DNA of 64,000 nt from LMUY01 sp965199005 (lineage in GTDB: Bacteria > Pseudomonadota > Alphaproteobacteria > Acetobacterales > Acetobacteraceae), in the NCBI GenBank assembly GCA_965199005.1, contig CBDAQK010000006.1, positions 3,097,223-3,161,222 of the forward strand, written 5' to 3'. The notes beneath the pieces were generated by a model. The model was not told where the DNA came from. It ran no database searches and was given only the letters and a program-made list of their open reading frames with translations. The first letter of the stretch is position 1. Each line of letters starts with the position of its first letter. A program made the translations under genes and the position numbers. Of the stretch, positions 17,612 through 25,303 are shown piece by piece.

Positions 17612-19099
17612 ATGCGCATCTCCCCGCTGCACGCGACCGATTTCTACAAGACCGGCCACATCCGGCAGTATCCGCCGGGCACCAGCCTGGTCTATTCCAA
17701 CTTCACCTGCCGCAGCGACCGGCTGGCCGAGGTGCTGCCGGACTTCGACCACCGCGTGGTGTTCTTCGGCCTGCAGGGCCTGGCGCAATGGCTGCTGATC
17801 GACGCCTGGAACGCCGAGTTCTTCCACAAGCCGAAGGCGGAGGTGGTCGGCGCCTACCAGCGCCGCATGGACCTCTCGCTCGGGCAGGGCGCGGTCGACG
17901 TCAGCCACGTCGCCGCCCTGCACGACCTCGGCTACCTGCCGCTGCGCATCAAGGCGCTGCCGGAGGGCAGCCGGGTGGAGATGCGCGTCCCGCTGCTGAC
18001 CGTCGTCAACACGCACCCGGACTTCTACTGGGTGACCAACTACATCGAGACGCAGCTCTCGGCGGAGCTGTGGAAGGCGATCACCTCGGCCACCATCGCC
18101 TACGAGTACCGCCGCCTGTTCACCCGCTATGCCGAGCGCACGGGCGCCGACAAGGCGATGCTCCCCTGGCTCGGGCATGACTTCTCCGCCCGCGGCATGT
18201 CGGGCATCAGCGACGGCGCCACCAGCGGCGCCGGGCACCTGCTGTCCTTCTGCGGCACCGACACCATCGCCGCGATCGACTACCTGGAGGCGACCTACCC
18301 GGATGCGGAACCGACGCTGATCGGCGGCTCCGTCCCCGCGACCGAACATTCGGTGATGTGCATGGGCGGCGAGGATGACGAGATCGGCACCTTCCGCCGC
18401 CTGGTGACGCAGACGTACCCGTCCGGCATCGTCAGCATCGTCAGCGACACGTGGGATTTCTGGCGGGTCATCACCGAGTATGCCGCGGCGTTGAAGCCCG
18501 AAATCCTGGCCCGCACGCCGGACGCGCTGGGCAACGCGAAGGTGGTGTTCCGCCCCGATAGCGGAGACCCCGTCGCCATCATCGCCGGCGACCCGGCGGC
18601 CACGCCCGGCAGCCCCGAGCACAAGGGCGCGGTCGAGTGCCTGTGGGACATCTTCGGCGGCACCACCACGCCGCAGGGCTACCGGGTGCTGAACCCCAGG
18701 GTGGGGATGATCTACGGCGACTCGATCACGCTGGACCGGGCCTCGCGCATCCTGGAGGCGCTGGCCGCCAAGGGCTTCGCGTCCGGCAACATGGTGTTCG
18801 GCATCGGCTCCTTCACCTACCAGCACGTGACGCGGGACAGCTTCGGCACCGCCATCAAGGCCACGTTCGGCGTCGTCGGCGGGCAGGACCGGGTGCTGTT
18901 CAAGGCGCCGAAGACCGACACCGGCACCAAGAACTCCGCCCGCGGCCTGCTGCGGGTGGAGCGGGAGGACGGGCGCTTCGTGCTGCACGAGTTGCAGAGT
19001 TGGGAGCAGGAGGCGCAGGGCATGCTGCAGACCGTGTTCGAGGACGGCCGCATGGTCCGGGTCGAGGGCTTGTCCACGCTGCGCAACCGCCTGTGGTAA
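17612..19099 (+). CDS. nadV: Nicotinamide phosphoribosyltransferase
   Basis: This 495-residue cytoplasmic enzyme converts nicotinamide and PRPP to nicotinamide mononucleotide. The family wording is clear: LHATDFYKTGHIRQYP at the start, the SARGMSGISDGATSGAGHL region, GGSVPATEHSVM, VVFRPDSGDP and GNMVFGIGSFTYQHVTRD. The start is ATG 17612; the frame also opens at TTG 17597, inside the end of prs. Together with the upstream prs it forms a compact NAD salvage operon under NrtR-type control. Confidence 0.96.
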   Translation: MRISPLHATDFYKTGHIRQYPPGTSLVYSNFTCRSDRLAEVLPDFDHRVVFFGLQGLAQWLLIDAWNAEFFHKPKAEVVGAYQRRMDLSLGQGAVDVSHVAALHDLGYLPLRIKALPEGSRVEMRVPLLTVVNTHPDFYWVTNYIETQLSAELWKAITSATIAYEYRRLFTRYAERTGADKAMLPWLGHDFSARGMSGISDGATSGAGHLLSFCGTDTIAAIDYLEATYPDAEPTLIGGSVPATEHSVMCMGGEDDEIGTFRRLVTQTYPSGIVSIVSDTWDFWRVITEYAAALKPEILARTPDALGNAKVVFRPDSGDPVAIIAGDPAATPGSPEHKGAVECLWDIFGGTTTPQGYRVLNPRVGMIYGDSITLDRASRILEALAAKGFASGNMVFGIGSFTYQHVTRDSFGTAIKATFGVVGGQDRVLFKAPKTDTGTKNSARGLLRVEREDGRFVLHELQSWEQEAQGMLQTVFEDGRMVRVEGLSTLRNRLW

Positions 19100-19110
19100 G
19101 GCTGGGATAG

Positions 19111-20109
19111 ATGGCAGAGATCACCCGCTTCTTCGGCTATCGGCACCTGCGCAGCGAGGCGGCGAGCACGGTGGTGGTGTTTCGCCGCGGCAAGCTGGTG
19201 CGGTCCGGCCGCGGCCTGGCCTTCTGGTTCAATCCGGATCGCACCAGCATCATGGAGATCCCGGCCGATGACCGGGACACCGATTTCGTGTTCCAGGCCC
19301 GCTCCCGCGACTACCAGGTGGTGACGGTCCAGGGCACCATCACCTGGCGCGCCGCGGAACCGGACGCGCTGGCCGCCCGGGTGGATTTCACGGTCGACCT
19401 GCGCACCGGCCGGTTGCGGACGGACCCGCTGGACCGGATCGCCAGCCTGCTGATCGGCCTGTCGCAGTATCAGGCCGCCCGCTACGTGGAGCACCGCACG
19501 GTCGCCGACTTGCTGGCCGAAGGGGCCGCGCCCATCCAGGACGGCATCGCCACCGCCCTGGCCGCCGACGGGCGGCTGCGCGAGATGGGGTTGTCCGTGG
19601 TGACCGTGCGGATCGCCGGCGTCAGCCCGAGCGCGGAGCTCGCCCGCGCGCTGGAGACGCCCACCTTCGAACGGGCGCAGGGTCTGGCGGACGAGGCTTC
19701 CTTCGCCCGTCGCGCCCAGGCGGTCGAGAAGGAGCGCGCCATCGCCGAGAACGAGCTCGGCACCAAGGTGGAGCTGGCGCGGCGCCAGGCCGCGCTGATC
19801 GCGCAGGAGGACGAGAACGCCCGTCGCGTGGCCGAGGGCCGGGCCGAGGCCGGGCGCATCGCCGCGGCGGCGGACGCGGCCCGCATCCGGGTGGTGGAGG
19901 CGGCACGCAACGCCGCGGAGGGCGAGCGGCTGGCGCTGCTGCGCGACGTCGACCCGGCGGTGCTGCAGACGCTCACGCTGCGCGGCTTTGCCGAGAAGCT
20001 GACCAAGATCGACACGCTGAACATCACGCCGGACCTGACCGCGGCGCTGGGCGGCCTGCTCCGCGGCCCGGCGCCCGACGCTCCCAAGGCCCCCGTCCAG
20101 ACCCGATGA
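19111..20109 (+). CDS. SPFH/Band 7 domain protein
   Basis: This 332-residue protein has an SPFH domain (about 15-190: FRRGKLVRSGRGLAFWFNP, VVTVQGTITWRAAEPDALA, LRTDPLDRIASLL). A long alanine/glutamate-rich helical coiled coil follows (about 195-275), then a proline-rich tail. There is no obvious N-terminal membrane anchor. SPFH proteins form ring or cage scaffolds at membranes. It is 11 bases after nadV and overlaps the next gene by 4 bases (ATGA). Its presence in an NAD salvage operon suggests that it scaffolds or localises the NAD-kinase-like partner (inference). Confidence 0.85.
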   Translation: MAEITRFFGYRHLRSEAASTVVVFRRGKLVRSGRGLAFWFNPDRTSIMEIPADDRDTDFVFQARSRDYQVVTVQGTITWRAAEPDALAARVDFTVDLRTGRLRTDPLDRIASLLIGLSQYQAARYVEHRTVADLLAEGAAPIQDGIATALAADGRLREMGLSVVTVRIAGVSPSAELARALETPTFERAQGLADEASFARRAQAVEKERAIAENELGTKVELARRQAALIAQEDENARRVAEGRAEAGRIAAAADAARIRVVEAARNAAEGERLALLRDVDPAVLQTLTLRGFAEKLTKIDTLNITPDLTAALGGLLRGPAPDAPKAPVQTR

Positions 20110-21218
20110 CCGGCGCGCTCGCCCCGCGCCTCGTGCTGGTGACGCGGGAAACCGAGTACGACGGGCTGATGGCGCGCCATGCGACGCGCGGGCAGGCCGC
20201 GGCCTTCCTGCGCCGGCGGGCGCAGTCGCTGGACGGCCTGGACCAGCAGCGCGACCATTTGCAGGAGATGCTGGCGGAAATCCGCGCCGCCGTACCGAAA
20301 GGCTGGCGCATCGCGTCCGTGCGCCGGGCCGAGCTCGACCGTTTCCTGTTCGGGCCGGAAGACGTGGTGGTCGCCGTGGGTCAGGACGGGCTGGTGGCGA
20401 ACCTCGCCAAGTACCTGGACGGGCAGCCCGTGATCGGGGTGAACGGCGACCCGGCGCGCAACCCCGGCGTGCTGGTGCCGCACACCGCGGCCGCGGCGGC
20501 GGCCCTGCTGCCGCGCGCTGCGGGTGGGATGCTGCCGACGCAGGGCCGCACCATGGTCCGGGCGGAGCTGGATGACGGGCAGACCCTGTTCGCGCTCAAC
20601 GAGATCTTCGTGGGCCATGCCAGCCACCAATCGGCCCGCTACAGCCTGAGCCACGCCGGACGGGAGGAGGTGCAGTCTTCTTCCGGCCTGATCGTCGCCA
20701 GCGGCACCGGCGCCACCGGCTGGGCGCTCTCCATCGCGCAGGCGACCGGGGTCGCCGTGGAGCTGCAACCGGACGACGCTGCCGCGATGTTCCTGGTGCG
20801 GGAACCGTGGCCGAGCCAGGCGAGCGGCACCGGCCTCACATCCGGACGGCTGGCGAAGGGCGACGTGCTGCTGGTGGTGTCGCGGATGAACGAGGGCGGC
20901 GTCGTGTTCGCGGACGGGATGGAGGGCGACCGGCTCGATTTCGCCTGGGGGCGCACGCTGCGCGTGTCCGTGGCCGACCGGCGGCTGCGCTTCGTTCCGG
21001 GTGCGACGCGGCCGCCACGCCCGCCGGCTGCCGTGCGCCGCCAACCTGCCCCGCCCCGGCCCGTGCCCACGCCCGCTTCGCCCGCCCCGCCGACGCCACG
21101 GCCTGCGGCGGCAAACCGGCGGCGCGCGCGGTGGCGGCTGTTCTGGCTGCTGCTCGCCCTGATCGGGATCGGCTGGGTGGCCGAGATGCTACCGATCTGG
21201 CTTGGCGTACCTAATTAG
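20106..21218 (+). CDS. NAD-kinase-like protein with proline-rich linker and C-terminal membrane anchor
   Basis: This 370-residue protein has a region of about 20-300 that carries the NAD kinase pattern: VVVAVGQDGLVAN (about 95-107, at the GGDGT position), PVIGVNGDP, LNEIFVGHASHQSARY and SSSGLIVASGTGATGWALS. The GGDGT motif is changed to GQDGL, keeping Asp-Gly but losing one Gly and the Thr. After residue 300 comes a Pro/Ala-rich linker, an NRRRARWR stop-transfer-like basic cluster and a single hydrophobic span (about 343-366). It may phosphorylate NAD(H) or bind it as a sensor at the membrane. It is translationally coupled to the SPFH gene and distal to nadV. Confidence 0.8.
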   Translation: MTGALAPRLVLVTRETEYDGLMARHATRGQAAAFLRRRAQSLDGLDQQRDHLQEMLAEIRAAVPKGWRIASVRRAELDRFLFGPEDVVVAVGQDGLVANLAKYLDGQPVIGVNGDPARNPGVLVPHTAAAAAALLPRAAGGMLPTQGRTMVRAELDDGQTLFALNEIFVGHASHQSARYSLSHAGREEVQSSSGLIVASGTGATGWALSIAQATGVAVELQPDDAAAMFLVREPWPSQASGTGLTSGRLAKGDVLLVVSRMNEGGVVFADGMEGDRLDFAWGRTLRVSVADRRLRFVPGATRPPRPPAAVRRQPAPPRPVPTPASPAPPTPRPAAANRRRARWRLFWLLLALIGIGWVAEMLPIWLGVPN

Positions 21219-21442
21219 GACACGCCGAAATAAGTGGAGTAGCGCGGAAAGCGCCGTGCCCTTCCGCCAGCCCAGTGCGGCAAGCGAGACGGCAGAGAGG
21301 CTGGAAGAGTCATCCACGAGCGACACCGTGGGGGAGGTCCTGTTCTCCGCCAGCGGGCGAACTGGCGGCAGTGTGAAGGTGGACCCTCGCCACCCGACGA
21401 TCCTTCCCACGAGCGTTGCCGTACGTGGTTGGCTTCGTCAGG
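21219..21442. other. Intergenic region, no gene recognised
   Basis: This roughly 220-base region lies between convergent genes. It begins with a small palindrome CCTAATTAGG (21209-21218) that contains the end of the NAD-kinase-like gene. Open frames exist on both strands but look like chance translations. A mobile-element remnant is possible and could not be confirmed. Confidence 0.35.
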
Positions 21443-22033
21443 TTACCCGCGAGGTGGTGTCAGCCAACGCTGGATGTTGCGCCGGGCTTGGGCGTCCAGC
21501 TCCCGATGCGACTGGTCGGTAAGGAACAGGCGCGGCCGGGCCAGCATCTCGGTCAGGAAGCGTTGCCGCCCCGCCTCGTATTGCGTAACCCCATAGACCG
21601 GGACGTACTCGGCTGCGATGCCGCGTTCGTAGGCGTCGTACGACGCGGGCTCGGCCCCGAGCACGGCCATGTCGAGGTCCAGGAACAAAGCGGCATCGCC
21701 AGCCCACGCCGCCCCCACGTCTGGCAAAGCGTGGTCCTTGGTCAGGAGGATCAGCAGGGCGGCGCGGTCCAGCAGCGCGGGCTCAAGGAGGCCCGCCAGC
21801 TCCGCCCGCAGCAGCGCCGCACTGCGCGCCTCGTTGTCAGCCGCGGCCGGGTCGTAGATCGCGTCATGGTACCAAACCGCCAGCTCGACCGGTTCGGGCC
21901 AGTCCAGCACCGGCCGGACCGTCGCCAGGCCGGCCAGCATGGCGTCCACGTGAGCCTGGGTATGGTACGCCCGGTGCGGCTCGGCATAGCGCTGGCGCAG
22001 GCCGTCGAGGCGGGTGGCGACCGTGCTGAACAT
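21443..22033 (-). CDS. HD-superfamily metal-dependent phosphohydrolase (predicted)
   Basis: This 196-residue cytoplasmic protein has metal-binding residues His24 and His28 in RAYHTQAHVDAM, the His56-Asp57 pair in VWYHDAIYD and a downstream Asp in LFLDLDMAVLG. This is the pattern of a predicted HD phosphohydrolase group (COG4339) with no firm substrate. The N-terminal RYAEPHRAYHT phrase is well conserved in that group. It follows the peptide-type binding protein gene by 12 bases on the same strand, and a functional link is not obvious. Confidence 0.85.
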   Translation of the reverse strand: MFSTVATRLDGLRQRYAEPHRAYHTQAHVDAMLAGLATVRPVLDWPEPVELAVWYHDAIYDPAAADNEARSAALLRAELAGLLEPALLDRAALLILLTKDHALPDVGAAWAGDAALFLDLDMAVLGAEPASYDAYERGIAAEYVPVYGVTQYEAGRQRFLTEMLARPRLFLTDQSHRELDAQARRNIQRWLTPPRG

Positions 22034-22045
22034 GGCCGGACGAGG

Positions 22046-23584
22046 TCAGTGCTTCTCGATGTTCCAGAAGCAGAGCACATTGCCGAGCGTCAGCCCGGTG
22101 ACGTTGCTGCGGTAGGCGACCGGCTGCTTGTATTGGCCCAGCAGCAGCGTGGGCAACTCGGCCCAGAGCGCCCGGCTGTACTGGTCGAGCAGGGCGGGAG
22201 TGGGGCCGTCGATCATCGCCGTGCGCAGCGCCTCGAGCTTGTCCGAGCACGGCCAGCCGACGTAGTTGTTGCCGTCGCAGCGCGCGTCGACGAGGATGTT
22301 GGTGGCTGGCTCGTCCAGCGTGGCGATGTCGCTGCCGGACTGGAAGATGTTCCAGCCGCCCTGCTCCACCGGGTCCTTGCGGGCGCGGCGCACCACCAGC
22401 GTGCCCCAGTCGCTGGTCTGCAGGTCGACGTTGACGCCGACCTGCCGCAGCCGGTCGCCGGTGACCTGCGCCAGCGCGTCGATCAGCGGGATTTCCGTGG
22501 AGGTCAGGATGACGATGCGCTGACCCTTGTAGCCTGCCTCCGCCAGCAGCTGCTTGGCCCGCGCCGGGTCCGGCGTGCGGTACGGCTCGCTGCCTGCCTC
22601 CGACGCGTTCGGCGTGCCGCAGCCGAAGAAGGAGAAGCAGCGCTGCCACCACTGCGGGTCGGTGGTGAAGGCGGCCTGCAGGTAGTCCTCCTGGTTGACC
22701 AGCATCGCCAGCGCCTGCCGGGCGCGGACGTCGTTGAACGGCGGCTGCAGCTCGTTCATGCGCAGGAAGGCCATGTTGCCGAGCTTGCTGCCCTCGCGGA
22801 TCACCACGTCCTTGCGGCCCTGCAGCGACTGCAGCCCGTCATGCGGCAGCTGGTCGATGAGGTCGACCTCGCCGCGCTGGATGGCGGCGACACGGGTCTG
22901 CAAGTCGGGGATCACGTCCCACTCCACCTTGTCCACCAGCACGCGCTTGCCGCCGGCATTGCCGTTGGCCGGCTCGTCGCGCGGCACATAGTCGGGGTTC
23001 TTCTCGAACAGCACGCGCGCGCCCGGCACGTAGCCGGACGCCACGAAGCGGAACGGGCCGGACCCCATGGTCGTGGTCACCGGCTTGTCGCCGGCGGCAG
23101 CGATGTCCTCCGCCCGCATGACCACGGCGGCGCTGCCGGCCAGCGCTTCCGGCACGTGGGCGAAGGGCTGCTTGAACACCAGGCGCAGGCCGTTTGCGCC
23201 TATCTGCTCCATGCGGTCCAGCCGCTTGGCCATCAGCTGCAGCAACGGGTCGGTCTTGGCGGACCGCCCGAGCGAGGCGATGACATCCGCACTCGTCACC
23301 GGCTGTCCGTTGTGGAAGCGCAGCCCGTCCCGCAGCGTCAGCTCGTATCGCAGCTTGTCGTCTGACACGGTCATCGACCGCACCATCTGCGGCTGCGCGT
23401 GCATGTCCTCGTCGAAGGCGAACAGAGTGTCGTACACCATCAGCCCGTAGATGCGGGTGATGGTGGCGGCGGTGGTCGTCGGGTCCAGCACCCGCAGGTC
23501 GGCCTGCGGCACCACGTGCAGCACGGTTTCCGCGGCGGCGGGCAGCGGCAGCAGCAGGGCCAGCCAGAGTGCGAACCGCGTCAT
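22046..23584 (-). CDS. Peptide/nickel-type ABC transporter substrate-binding protein (SBP_bac_5)
   Basis: The protein has 512 residues from ATG 23584, with a clean signal peptide (MTRFALWLALLLPLPAAAET). The mature protein has the family 5 pattern: LRVLDPTTTAATITRIYGLMVYDTLFAF, YELTLRDGLRFHNGQPVTSADV, TTTMGSGPFRFVASGYVPG and WNIFQSG. It binds oligopeptides or similar ligands in the periplasm. No permease or ATPase of this transporter remains intact nearby. A relic of a DppB-like permease lies at 26352-26459. The first bases of this gene are duplicated at about 26456-26506. Confidence 0.92.
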   Translation of the reverse strand: MTRFALWLALLLPLPAAAETVLHVVPQADLRVLDPTTTAATITRIYGLMVYDTLFAFDEDMHAQPQMVRSMTVSDDKLRYELTLRDGLRFHNGQPVTSADVIASLGRSAKTDPLLQLMAKRLDRMEQIGANGLRLVFKQPFAHVPEALAGSAAVVMRAEDIAAAGDKPVTTTMGSGPFRFVASGYVPGARVLFEKNPDYVPRDEPANGNAGGKRVLVDKVEWDVIPDLQTRVAAIQRGEVDLIDQLPHDGLQSLQGRKDVVIREGSKLGNMAFLRMNELQPPFNDVRARQALAMLVNQEDYLQAAFTTDPQWWQRCFSFFGCGTPNASEAGSEPYRTPDPARAKQLLAEAGYKGQRIVILTSTEIPLIDALAQVTGDRLRQVGVNVDLQTSDWGTLVVRRARKDPVEQGGWNIFQSGSDIATLDEPATNILVDARCDGNNYVGWPCSDKLEALRTAMIDGPTPALLDQYSRALWAELPTLLLGQYKQPVAYRSNVTGLTLGNVLCFWNIEKH

Positions 23585-23660
23585 CTCAGCCCTCCGCATG
23601 CAGGTGCCGCACCATGAACTCCATTGCCCGGCGCAGGAAGTAGGGATTGGTCCGGACGGT
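23532..23660. repeat. 129-bp direct repeat, copy 1
   Basis: This segment holds the start of the peptide-binding-protein gene and the last part of the S9 peptidase fragment. It recurs in the same orientation at 26456-26584, and by eye 127 of 129 bases are identical. The two copies enclose two intact genes. Confidence 0.9.
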
Positions 23661-24032
23661 GGTGTGGTCGTCGTTGGGCAGCGGGATGAAGTCGAAGTCC
23701 TTGTCCGCCGCGATCAGCGCCGCTGCCAGCTGCATCGTCAGCGCCGGGTGCACGTTGTCGTCCATGTCGCCATGCGCCAGCAGCAGCTTGCCGCGCAGCC
23801 GGGCTGCCAGAGGCGGGTTCGCCGCCCGTGCCCAGGCCGCGGCATCGTCGTTCTGGCCGGGCGCCGCGCCCATGTACTTCTCCGTCCAGGCGTAGGAATA
23901 GCCGCGCTGGTCGTGGTTGCCCGCGGGGGCGACGGCGGCGTGGAACACCTCCGGGAACTCCAGCATGGCCCGCACGGAGGCGTAGCCGCCGCCGGAATGG
24001 CCCATGATCCCCACCCGCGGCCGGACGGCCAC
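23586..24032 (-). pseudogene. Truncated S9 family (DPP-IV/prolyl oligopeptidase) peptidase, C-terminal catalytic part only
   Basis: These 148 residues keep a complete S9 catalytic triad: Ser13 in GHSGGGYAS, Asp91 in HGDMDDNVHP and His123 in NDDHTT, ending with the normal FMVRHLHAEG terminus. S9 enzymes are normally about 650-700 residues with a beta-propeller, all of which is missing. The frame opens at GTG 24032 just before the nucleophile region. Directly upstream the DNA switches to the tail of an IclR regulator on the other strand, so a rearrangement cut this gene. Its stop is 1 base from the next start (23584), as in an intact operon. It is probably not functional. Confidence 0.8.
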
Positions 24033-24161
24033 CCGACCGGCGCGCTGTCGCTCTCGGCGCCCGAAAGCCGGATGTCGGACCGCCGCATCGGGGAGGTCGG
24101 CCAGGCGCTGCGCCGCTCGGCCCGGCAGGCCAGCGAGATGCTGCGGGCAACGCGGGGCTGA
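24024..24161 (+). pseudogene. C-terminal remnant of an IclR-family regulator
   Basis: The plus-strand frame ending at the TGA of 24159-24161 reads DGHPTGALSLSAPESRMSDR, then RIGEVGQALRRSARQASEML. This is the closing segment of the IclR effector domain, where the usual wording is of the type P-x-GALS-x-S-x-P-x-x-R. Nothing IclR-like precedes it: the frame upstream is antisense to the S9 peptidase. It is a severed gene end at a recombination junction near 24024. Confidence 0.6.
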
Positions 24162-24258
24162 AGGGGGGAGGCCTATGGATGGGAGATGGCGGGCTTAAGC
24201 CTACCCTACGCTCCCGGACGTGTTCAGGGCTTCGGCTCATCAATCGCTTGGCCGCCCG

Positions 24259-25287
24259 TCAGCAGGCGCCTGGGGGCAGGGCGTCCAATACGAAGTGGCG
24301 GAGGCATTCGGCGTAGCGCTGGGCGAACAGCGCGGTGTTGCCGCCGTAATGGCCGACCAGACCCGTGGGGCGGTCGATCATCAGCAGGCCGCCGAGCCTG
24401 GGACGCAGGCGCTCCACCAGCGCGGCGCGCCCGTCGGGTGCGGCCGCGTAGGGGTCGGCAACGAATTGGATAAAGGCGAGGCGCGTGGATTGTTGCGGCA
24501 CAGGGTCGAGGAGCTGCCGGAGGTCGTCATACTGGGCGCTCAGGCTGGAGCTGCCGCGCTCGCTATGGGCAGACGGTGAGACGGCGATGACAGCGTCGGC
24601 AAGGCCGGGATGGATCAGCATCTGCAGACTGTTCCAGCCGCCGCGAGACTGGCCGCCGACAACGATGCGGCGGTAGCCGCGCTTGCGCATGTCGGTAAGG
24701 GCGTCTGCCAGCCAGGCCGCTGCGCGATTGCGGTCGCGTGCTTCGGCGTTTGGGTCCCGGTCGAAGCGCACGATGTCTAAGCCGGCGTCGTTGAGCGCCC
24801 TTGCATAAGGCGGTGGTTGCTTGCCGCGGAGGTCGCCGCCGCCCGTGCCGTGCCCCCAGACGAAAACGCCGACCGCGCCGGCCGGGCCGTGCCAGAAGAA
24901 ACGCTCGTCGGGGACGATCTGGTAGTTCCAGGTCGAGGTGAAGGCGCCGGGCACGACGTTCGGCGTCGGGGCACGGCCGCGCCAAACGACGTCGAGGTCC
25001 TGGGCGTAGATGGCGCAGTCGGACGCACCTTGCGCCGCACAGGCCCGGGTGGCGCTGGCGCGTGCCGCCTCGATGTCGCCGGCGCCGAGCCGGTAGCCAT
25101 CGCTCCCCTGCCAGCCGAAGGCTCCGTTGGAGCCGATGGCAAAGGCGCGGGGAATGTCGGTCAGCAGGAAGTCGGCATAGGCTTGGCGTCCAGCCGCATC
25201 GAGACCAGGCACGGCGGCGACGTCGAGTTCGGCCTGGGCGTAGGCGGGCAAAGCGAAGAGCATCGCCAGCAAGACGATCCGGATCAT
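24259..25287 (-). CDS. Secreted alpha/beta hydrolase
   Basis: This 342-residue protein has a signal peptide (about 1-19, ending YAQAE). The nucleophile elbow GGQSRGGW places Ser214. FVWGHGTGGGDLRGK (about 142-156) fits an oxyanion-side loop, and GLVGHYGGN near the C-terminus offers the catalytic His. Cysteines at 83, 91 and the very C-terminus suggest disulfides. It may be an esterase or dienelactone-hydrolase-like enzyme in the periplasm. It lies in the segment bounded by the two 129-bp repeats and is 16 bases from the TonB-domain gene. Confidence 0.82.
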   Translation of the reverse strand: MIRIVLLAMLFALPAYAQAELDVAAVPGLDAAGRQAYADFLLTDIPRAFAIGSNGAFGWQGSDGYRLGAGDIEAARASATRACAAQGASDCAIYAQDLDVVWRGRAPTPNVVPGAFTSTWNYQIVPDERFFWHGPAGAVGVFVWGHGTGGGDLRGKQPPPYARALNDAGLDIVRFDRDPNAEARDRNRAAAWLADALTDMRKRGYRRIVVGGQSRGGWNSLQMLIHPGLADAVIAVSPSAHSERGSSSLSAQYDDLRQLLDPVPQQSTRLAFIQFVADPYAAAPDGRAALVERLRPRLGGLLMIDRPTGLVGHYGGNTALFAQRYAECLRHFVLDALPPGAC

Positions 25288-25303
25288 GCAGACCTTCCTG
25301 CCA

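Noticed and set aside
21202..21442. Insertion sequence fragment between the NAD-kinase-like and HD genes
   Set aside because: Translations on both strands suggested a possible transposase end, but no transposase motif or terminal repeat could be pointed to.
21416..23365. A 649-codon plus-strand frame
   Set aside because: It is antisense to the HD hydrolase and peptide-binding-protein genes, both of which have clear family motifs.
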